Shown here one piece after another: positions 59,177 through 64,000 of a stretch of 64,000 nt of DNA (the first letter of the stretch is position 1; every line of letters begins with the position of its first letter). The position numbers and the translations under genes were made by a program. The notes below the pieces were generated by a model. It saw only the letters and a program-made list of their open reading frames with translations, was not told the origin of the DNA and made no database searches. This DNA is from Melghirimyces algeriensis (lineage in GTDB: Bacteria; Bacillota; Bacilli; Thermoactinomycetales; DSM-45169), in contig NZ_FXTI01000012.1 in assembly GCF_900182565.1 (NCBI RefSeq), forward strand, positions 24,724 through 88,723. Direction: 5' to 3'.

Positions 59177-60091
59177 CTACATTTCATCTTTTTTGAAATC
59201 TTCCTCCGTCAAATCCTTATTGACACCCATAGCGGTTCGGCTTCCATCAGCCACGGCAAATACCACCTGGGAAGGTGAGAGGTATGAAGCATCACCAGCG
59301 GAATAGACGCCAGGGATCGAGGTTCTTCCCGATTCATCCGTTTTAACCCCGCCCGTCTCCGTCTTTTCACAGCCCAAACGTTCCGCAAACGGTGTACTTT
59401 GCACAAATTTGGGAGTCACGAAACCGCCGGTCCTTGGAATGTGAGTCCCGTCCACAAAACGGATATGCTCAAGCTGCCCATCATGGCCCACAAAAGATGC
59501 AATCGGTTGCTCCATCACTCTGATTCCTTTTGATTGAAGCCGCTTTTTTTGCTCATCCGACAGGGATGCCTGACCATTCGTGCAAACCAGCAAATCCTTA
59601 CTCCAATTGAGGAGCAGTTTGGCCGTATGAAAAAGCGTCGGATATTCGGAAACAGCGACAAGCGGTTGATCCCTTAGTTCCCAGCCGTCACAATAGGGGC
59701 AATTAAACAAGCTTTTCCCATATAGCGGGTCAAAGCCTTCAATCTTGGGAAATACCTCCTTGACCCCCGTTGCCAAAATGATTTTTCGCGCTTGAACACG
59801 AGGACCTGACGGATCATGTACCTCAAATCCGGATTCGATCTTGTTAACCGAAGTCACCTCGGTTTGCAGATGATCCACAGACGGATAACGTCGCACCTCC
59901 TCATAAGCAACGCGGCGGAACTTGGTCGGTGTTACACCGTCTCTCGTAATAAATCCGTGAGAGGCGTGCGTAACGGCATTTCTGGGTCGATTGTTGTCGA
60001 TCAAAGCTACCCTTCGCCTGGCCCTGCCAAGTACAAGAGCCGCATTTAACCCAGCGGGACCGCCACCAATAATAGCGCAATCGTATATCAT
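59177..60091 (-). CDS. Thioredoxin reductase-like FAD/NAD(P) flavoprotein
   Basis: 304 residues. IGGGPAGLNAALVLGRARR is the FAD loop, ATGVKE the second motif, FNCPYCDGWEL the redox CxxC and GVYSAGDASYLSPSQVVFAV the C-terminal FAD site. The NADPH loop of true TrxB (GGGDSA) is replaced by VAVSEYPTLF, so the hydride donor or coupling may differ. Such proteins are common next to thioredoxins and Rrf2 regulators. Confidence 0.85.
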   Translation of the reverse strand: MIYDCAIIGGGPAGLNAALVLGRARRRVALIDNNRPRNAVTHASHGFITRDGVTPTKFRRVAYEEVRRYPSVDHLQTEVTSVNKIESGFEVHDPSGPRVQARKIILATGVKEVFPKIEGFDPLYGKSLFNCPYCDGWELRDQPLVAVSEYPTLFHTAKLLLNWSKDLLVCTNGQASLSDEQKKRLQSKGIRVMEQPIASFVGHDGQLEHIRFVDGTHIPRTGGFVTPKFVQSTPFAERLGCEKTETGGVKTDESGRTSIPGVYSAGDASYLSPSQVVFAVADGSRTAMGVNKDLTEEDFKKDEM

Positions 60092-60192
60092 AACGACATC
60101 TCCTTTTAAATAGATATTAAGGACTCATTATATCTATAATTAGGCTAAAAAAATGCTTTAAAGCGTTAGTGAAAACGAAAAGCATCTCTTTC

Positions 60193-60591
60193 TTACACGT
60201 TCGCTCCCTTTTGGAGCAAGTCTACCAACTTCGCTTTCCGAAGATGCGACTCCATTTTCTTTTCCGCTTCCTTCATGACCGCTTGAATCGAACATTCATC
60301 GCCGTGGACAAAATTACATTCAAACAAGGAGGCGGTCCCTTCAATGGCGTGAATAATATCCAAAAAGGTAATGTCATCTTTATTACGGGACAACCGATAA
60401 CCTCCGTTGGCACCGGAAATTGATTCAATCATCCCTGCTTTCACGAGCCTGGTCAATATTTTGGAAAGATATGTTGGTGAAACGCCTTGGGATTCCGCCA
60501 ACTTCTGAACGCTTACCGGCTTAGCCGGAGAAGCGGAAACAAGCATGAGCATGGTGTGCAAAGCATAATTGGTCGCTTTCGTAAACCTCAT
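60193..60591 (-). CDS. Rrf2-family transcription regulator
   Basis: 132 residues. N-terminal winged helix (KATNYALHTMLMLV, VSPTYLSKILTRLVKAGMIES, GANGGYRLSR) and the Rrf2 linker with two cysteines, FECNFVHGDECSIQ. IscR-type members have three Cys for an Fe-S cluster; with two, thiol sensing is more likely. It probably controls the flavoprotein and thioredoxin genes downstream. Confidence 0.9.
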   Translation of the reverse strand: MRFTKATNYALHTMLMLVSASPAKPVSVQKLAESQGVSPTYLSKILTRLVKAGMIESISGANGGYRLSRNKDDITFLDIIHAIEGTASLFECNFVHGDECSIQAVMKEAEKKMESHLRKAKLVDLLQKGANV

Positions 60592-60921
60592 GGAAACACC
60601 TCATTCAAAGACTTTACATATCCATAATATCTTCAAAGGACTGTTATGTCAAGTTTACCTTTTCATCAAAACTCTGCCCGTTAGTCATCATCAACCACAT
60701 TTTCAGTATGATAACTGAACGGTTCCAAACCTCTGATAATGAGAGTTTAGTTAGTCTGGGAGTATAGTGGTAATAGTAGCACTCATTTAAAGCATTTCCA
60801 AAGTCCCTATAGTGAGTATCCATAAAGAAAAAATATATTTGAGCGTTAAAGAAGCTGTCCATTTTGTAGAATGTTCTAAACAAATTCGCTATAATAATAT
60901 TTCGACAACAATAAAGAGAGG
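60592..60921. other. Intergenic region with promoter of the DUF6440 gene
   Basis: About 330 bases. CTATAATAA with TATAAT at 60889-60894 is a good -10 element for the plus-strand gene. A 79-residue minus-strand frame (60644-60883) has no ribosome site and looks spurious. Confidence 0.5.
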
Positions 60922-61098
60922 ATGATACCCATAGGTCGGGACCGATTTGAAGTAAGCCATGTGCAAGGGAAACTGGATATCATTCGGATTATTAAGGACA
61001 CAGAAACAGGAGTCCAGTATCTGCAAACTATCACCGGAGGCGGCGTAGGTTTGACATTACTGGTTGACGAAGATGGGAAACCATTGAAAGATAAGTGA
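60922..61098 (+). CDS. DUF6440-like small protein
   Basis: 58 residues. DRFEVSHVQGKLDIIRIIKDTETGVQYLQ (read in parts) and TLLVDEDGKPLKDK match the DUF6440 group of Bacillota, a short beta-rich protein of unknown function. ATG at 60922 lies directly after GAGAGG, which is too close; an ATA at 60931 would be better spaced, so the start is uncertain. Confidence 0.72.
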   Translation: MIPIGRDRFEVSHVQGKLDIIRIIKDTETGVQYLQTITGGGVGLTLLVDEDGKPLKDK

Positions 61099-61128
61099 AA
61101 CAGACTTATTCCTGATTTCTTAAGACTT

Positions 61129-61174
61129 GCGAGCGGGAATTCTCCCCAATGAAATGAGGGAGAATTCCCGCTCT
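61129..61174. repeat. Palindrome derived from an IS605 left end
   Basis: GAGCGGGAATTCTCCC and its exact complement, 11 bases apart, form a 16-bp perfect hairpin. TGCGAGCGGGAAT is identical to the left end of the element at 13620, so it is probably an IS fragment. It may act as terminator for both flanking genes although no U tract follows. Confidence 0.65.
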
Positions 61175-61180
61175 CATTTC

Positions 61181-61945
61181 CTACAATGATTCCGGTTTCA
61201 GAAGCCGTCTGGTTTTCTTGATCTGATCGATGTATTTTTGGGCTGTGTCCGATGAGAGGTATCGATCGGTTTCTCCTTTTACAGGGTAGGTATCGCTGTC
61301 CCCCTTCTCTGGTACGTTCAGTCTGCGGGTTTCCATCAGGGAAACGTTGTCGCGAACCATTACACTCACCAAGTATTCTCCGGGCTTCAGGTCAACGGAT
61401 AGATGCGATGTGTTCTCCTGAACATGCAACACGTTCCGACGGGGATCAGCGATCACAATGAGGCTGTTCTCTCCGTTGGTGTTGATATATGTTTTTTGAT
61501 CTTTTCCGTCCCGTGTGGCACCCAAACGAATGTCTGGAATGGAAAAAGCATAACTTTCCATCAGCTCTGTCGGTTGACCATCCACCCTTCCTTTAAAATG
61601 AGTAATTATATAATATTCCTGGGCAGGCTGGTCGGCTGGGGTGATTCTGGGGGATTCCATCGGAATCACTGCTGAACCCTCATCGGAACGGACGGTCTCT
61701 GGATTCTCCCCCTGTCCGAAGTATAACTCAAACGTCCATGTCCCTTCCGCCTTTCCCTCCGGTTGCAACTGGGATTGAACATTCACTCCGGTGATCTGAC
61801 CACTCTGCGGATTCACTTGAAAATTATGTTCAGTTTTTATTTGGTGAAGGCCAGGACCCACCGGAGCAGGGGAAGAGGTGGCCTTTGAAGGAATGGCGAG
61901 TATACATGAACAAAGTATGAGAATAAATGCATTGCGCAGTTTCAC
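61181..61945 (-). CDS. Exported protein of unknown function, one repeat module
   Basis: 254 residues. A signal peptide (MKLRNAFILILCSCILAIPSKA) is followed by a beta-rich body. EGKAEGTWTFELYFG and HFKGRVDGQPTELMES resemble parts of the next protein. No known domain was recognised. It overlaps the upstream gene by 4 bases, so the pair is coupled. An ILCSC segment could be a weak lipobox, but SPase I cleavage is as likely. Confidence 0.7.
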   Translation of the reverse strand: MKLRNAFILILCSCILAIPSKATSSPAPVGPGLHQIKTEHNFQVNPQSGQITGVNVQSQLQPEGKAEGTWTFELYFGQGENPETVRSDEGSAVIPMESPRITPADQPAQEYYIITHFKGRVDGQPTELMESYAFSIPDIRLGATRDGKDQKTYINTNGENSLIVIADPRRNVLHVQENTSHLSVDLKPGEYLVSVMVRDNVSLMETRRLNVPEKGDSDTYPVKGETDRYLSSDTAQKYIDQIKKTRRLLKPESL

Positions 61946-63054
61946 TGATCTCCCCCCTTTTTCTTCTTGACTTTAATGTCACCAGTAACTTTCTCGTCGA
62001 CGATTCGTCCATTCTCTGTTCCCAGGAATGAAATACCCAGTTTATAGTGTCCCAGCTCTTTCACTGGAAGCTCCACCGTCATTTTCTTTTTGGAAAAGGT
62101 GTGACGCACTTCTTTCGCCTGCTCCTTTCCCTGAAGAAAAATGATCCATGTTCCTTCTACCGGTTGATCTGTTTTCATCCAGGCAGTAACCTTAACTCTG
62201 GACGTTCCTTCCGAATCTTTAATTAAAACTGGACGATAGCGGAGACGGGGAAGAGTAGCTCTGGTGTTGTTGGGATTGTCATACTCCACTTGAATGGAAT
62301 CTTGTGCTTTACAGTTCTCGTATGCCGTATGTGCTCGGATCTCCCACGGAACACCGTCGATCATTCCCTCTACCTTTGCTTCTACACGGGAATTCCCTTC
62401 CAAACTGATGGTATGTCGAAGGACAGTGGTAAGGCTGGATTTCCTTGTAAACTCTGATGCTCCCTCGTCATCAGGAGGCGGATTCAGGGGATTCGTGGTG
62501 ACAGACCAATAGCCACGGGCTTCCTTTGCATGAGTCAATGCTACTGTCAGGGTCTTCGAGTCACAATCCATTCGAAGATTCATCCCAGGAACGGTCACCC
62601 GGTCTTCAGTGGTCAGATCCACCGACTTCCCGTCCACTTTTCCTTGAAAACGGACCCGAATCTCAAAGGCCTTCCCAGGTTTCAACATACCCTTCGGCAG
62701 GGAATGGGCATACGAAGCCAAAGGCCCATGAGCGGAAAAACCCCGGATCGGTCCTTTTGCGATTTCCTCTTTCTTAAAGATTCGCTTATCTCCATTGACC
62801 TCGAATGTCCAATCCCCGGTTGCTTTCTCCCCATGAACCAGGAGAGCGTTCATTTGAAGTGTTGAATCGTTCTTTAAACCAAAGGAAGGCTGAAGGGCCA
62901 GTTTATAATCACCTCTGGAAACCTCACCCCATGAATCTGTCTTCCCCGCCGTCGGAGAACTTCCTTCCGGTTTCTTTGCCATCCACCAAACGGTGGCAAT
63001 GGTACCCAGGATTACCACAGCGATCCCCATCTGGATAAAATGATTGCGTTTAAT
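61942..63054 (-). CDS. Membrane-anchored protein of unknown function with repeat modules
   Basis: 370 residues if translated from ATT at 63054, or 362 from ATG at 63030. GGAGGTG lies 7 bases before the ATT, and the added MKRNHFIQ gives a positive N-terminus to the single membrane segment (MGIAVVILGTIATVWW). The ATG has no site. Outside are related beta-rich modules: GDWTFEVNG..FQGKVDGKS, GYWSVTTNP..EGMIDGVPW and EGTWIIFLQG..FLGTENGRI. No known family was recognised. Confidence 0.68.
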   Translation of the reverse strand: MKRNHFIQMGIAVVILGTIATVWWMAKKPEGSSPTAGKTDSWGEVSRGDYKLALQPSFGLKNDSTLQMNALLVHGEKATGDWTFEVNGDKRIFKKEEIAKGPIRGFSAHGPLASYAHSLPKGMLKPGKAFEIRVRFQGKVDGKSVDLTTEDRVTVPGMNLRMDCDSKTLTVALTHAKEARGYWSVTTNPLNPPPDDEGASEFTRKSSLTTVLRHTISLEGNSRVEAKVEGMIDGVPWEIRAHTAYENCKAQDSIQVEYDNPNNTRATLPRLRYRPVLIKDSEGTSRVKVTAWMKTDQPVEGTWIIFLQGKEQAKEVRHTFSKKKMTVELPVKELGHYKLGISFLGTENGRIVDEKVTGDIKVKKKKGGDQ

Positions 63055-63153
63055 ATTCTTCCACCTCCAAGTAAAGGGTCCATTCCATACAAAACAAAAT
63101 CCTTTAAAGTATACATTATCATTTGAGTTCTGTGACTATTAAACCTTATTCTA

Positions 63154-63275
63154 GTGAACCTCTCGTCATTGAAATGGCGAGCTTCACGATTCATTGAGCC
63201 GACTTTTGCCGTACTCTCCGCAAATGCCAGTTCCTGGCGGAGTTGGGTGTTAAGAGGCTTTGCATGATCTACATG
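63154..63275 (-). mobile_element. Isolated right end (guide RNA region) of an IS605 element
   Basis: About 120 bp, nearly identical to the right end of the complete element: GCTCGCCATTTCAATGACGAG and GAGGTTCAC, with the CCAGGAACTGG segment upstream. The left end and genes are missing. If transcribed, its guide would begin at 63153 on the minus strand with TAGAATAAGG. Confidence 0.75.
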
Positions 63276-63348
63276 AAATCACGCTTCTCTCCTTCGGAGT
63301 GTTATGATAACTTGTGAAAAAATGAAATCGGTAGGTAGGTGGTTAGAG

Positions 63349-63590
63349 ATGGGAGTATTTTTGCGGGAAATCAAATTCGTAGAGAGCAGACTGAAAAAGA
63401 CGCAACGGACAGAATATCCGTTTTGCATTCCTGCCATACAAACATTGAATCAATTAACCTTTGAGACTCCGGTTACTTTTTTTGTAGGTGAAAATGGATC
63501 GGGTAAATCTACTATTTTGGAAGCAATCGCTGATCAATGCGGATTCAATACAGCCAGCGGTTCTAGGGATCATCTTTATATCTTTGCGAG
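63349..63590 (+). pseudogene. AAA ATPase (SMC/RecF-like) N-terminus, cut by an IS insertion
   Basis: MGVFLREIKFVESRLKKTQ starts at 63349, then PVTFFVGENGSGKSTILEAIADQCGFN gives the Walker A site. After GFNTASGSRD the frame enters IS left-end sequence and stops at 63673. Complete relatives are about 240 to 280 residues, so only the first third is left. The rest may lie beyond the window edge, past the IS. Confidence 0.8.
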
Positions 63591-64000
63591 CGAGAAAACC
63601 CCTAGCTTTAGCTATGGGGATGAGAGCGAGCGTCAGGCGAGGGAGGGGTGTTTTTTACCCCTCTCGCAAGCCTGACCCTCTTTTCTCTCTTTTTTTGCAC
63701 CTGTTTAATTAGATATATTGAATCTATATAATATTCGTTGTAAAATTAGCAATAGGTGATGAATTTGAGAACGGTTCAAAGTAATCGAAATGTCGTGTAC
63801 GACTGCAAGTTTTTGTCCCAAGTATCGACGAAAAGTGCTGGTTTCGCCTGTAAATGATCGGCTGAAAGAGCTGTTCGCAGAAAAAGCAAGAGAGCTGGAA
63901 GTTACGATTTCCAGTATGGAAATCATGCCCGATCATGTGCATTTACTCATACAATGTGATCCGCAGTTTGGGATACACAGGGCAGTTAAACATCTCAAAG
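63590..64000 (+). mobile_element. IS200/IS605-family element, left part, cut by the window edge
   Basis: The left end starts GCGAGCGAGAAAACCCC, with a hairpin (CCCCTAGC..GCTATGGGG) and a second palindrome at 63633-63677 (GTCAGGC..GCCTGAC). The same left end is at 30490 in the miniature element. tnpA follows. Confidence 0.82.
63765..64000 (+). pseudogene. Frameshifted IS200-type tnpA, partial
   Basis: From TTG at 63765 (AGGTG upstream) the frame reads MRTVQSNRNVVYDCKF and breaks. CPKYRRKVLVSPVNDRLKELF continues in another frame to the edge. Usual proteins have HVVW or similar between these pieces, so about 11 bases are missing. MPDHVHLL is the HUH motif. The catalytic Tyr would lie beyond the window. 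Confidence 0.82.

Noticed and set aside
60644..60883. 79-residue minus-strand reading frame
   Set aside because: Rich in aromatic residues from AT-rich DNA, no ribosome site, and it overlaps the promoter of the DUF6440 gene.
1..64000. CRISPR arrays, tRNA or rRNA genes
   Set aside because: No regularly spaced repeats, tRNA-like cloverleaf or rRNA segments were noticed while reading both strands by eye.

Overview
The window looks like the chromosome of a low-to-moderate-GC Bacillota, most likely a thermoactinomycete-like member of the Bacillales. This rests on the rbsRKDACB order, the Bacillus-type anaerobic cobalamin operon, the YhzD-like and DUF6440-like small proteins, and strong GGAGG ribosome binding sites. 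The genus assignment is inference. Nearly all genes lie on the minus strand. No tRNA, rRNA or CRISPR array was seen.

Layout. 1-255: 5' part of msrA. 435-680: a structured interspersed repeat (copy 1). 737-6610: ribose operon rbsRKDACB with two palindromic operators. 6980-11692: a PH-domain protein, an ABC-F protein with a long leader, and a tusA / sulfide:quinone reductase-like / DUF1641 trio. 11849-13620: a complete IS200/IS605 element (tnpA, tnpB, right-end guide RNA region). 13640-13936: a decayed XRE/PIN toxin-antitoxin remnant. 14177-15559: purine permease with promoter and candidate PurR box. 15647-27210: complete nine-gene staphyloferrin B operon sbnABCDEFGHI in the same order as in Staphylococcus aureus, with two Fur boxes on its promoter. 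27581-34365: YhzD-like protein, esterase, Na+/alanine symporter, an IS605-derived miniature element, M32 carboxypeptidase, repeat copy 2 and a YyaL-like protein. 35062-53150: an approximately 18 kb cobalamin operon of 18 genes behind a cobalamin riboswitch and terminator. 53810-55815: a THUMP-type RNA methyltransferase and a small caspase/CHAT-like protein. 56179-58485: a BamHI-type restriction-modification system (M, C, R) whose endonuclease gene is frameshifted. 58621-60591: thioredoxin, thioredoxin-reductase-like flavoprotein and Rrf2 regulator. 60922-63054: a DUF6440 protein and two exported proteins built from related modules. 63154-64000: IS605 right-end remnant, an AAA ATPase interrupted by a second IS200-type element, and that element's frameshifted tnpA running off the edge.

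How the genes work together. The sbn genes make and export a citrate-based siderophore: SbnI, SbnA and SbnB supply L-Dap and alpha-ketoglutarate, SbnG supplies citrate, SbnC/E/F/H assemble it and SbnD exports it. The cob operon imports cobalt, builds cobyric acid by the anaerobic route, imports corrinoids (BtuFCD) and adenosylates them (CobO). The nucleotide-loop genes cbiB, cobU, cobS and cobD are not in the window.

The most unusual points are the two copies of a direct-repeat-flanked structured repeat, the series of IS605 derivatives with readable ends and guide positions, the one-base lesion in the BamHI-like gene, and the His/Cys caspase-like protein beside it.
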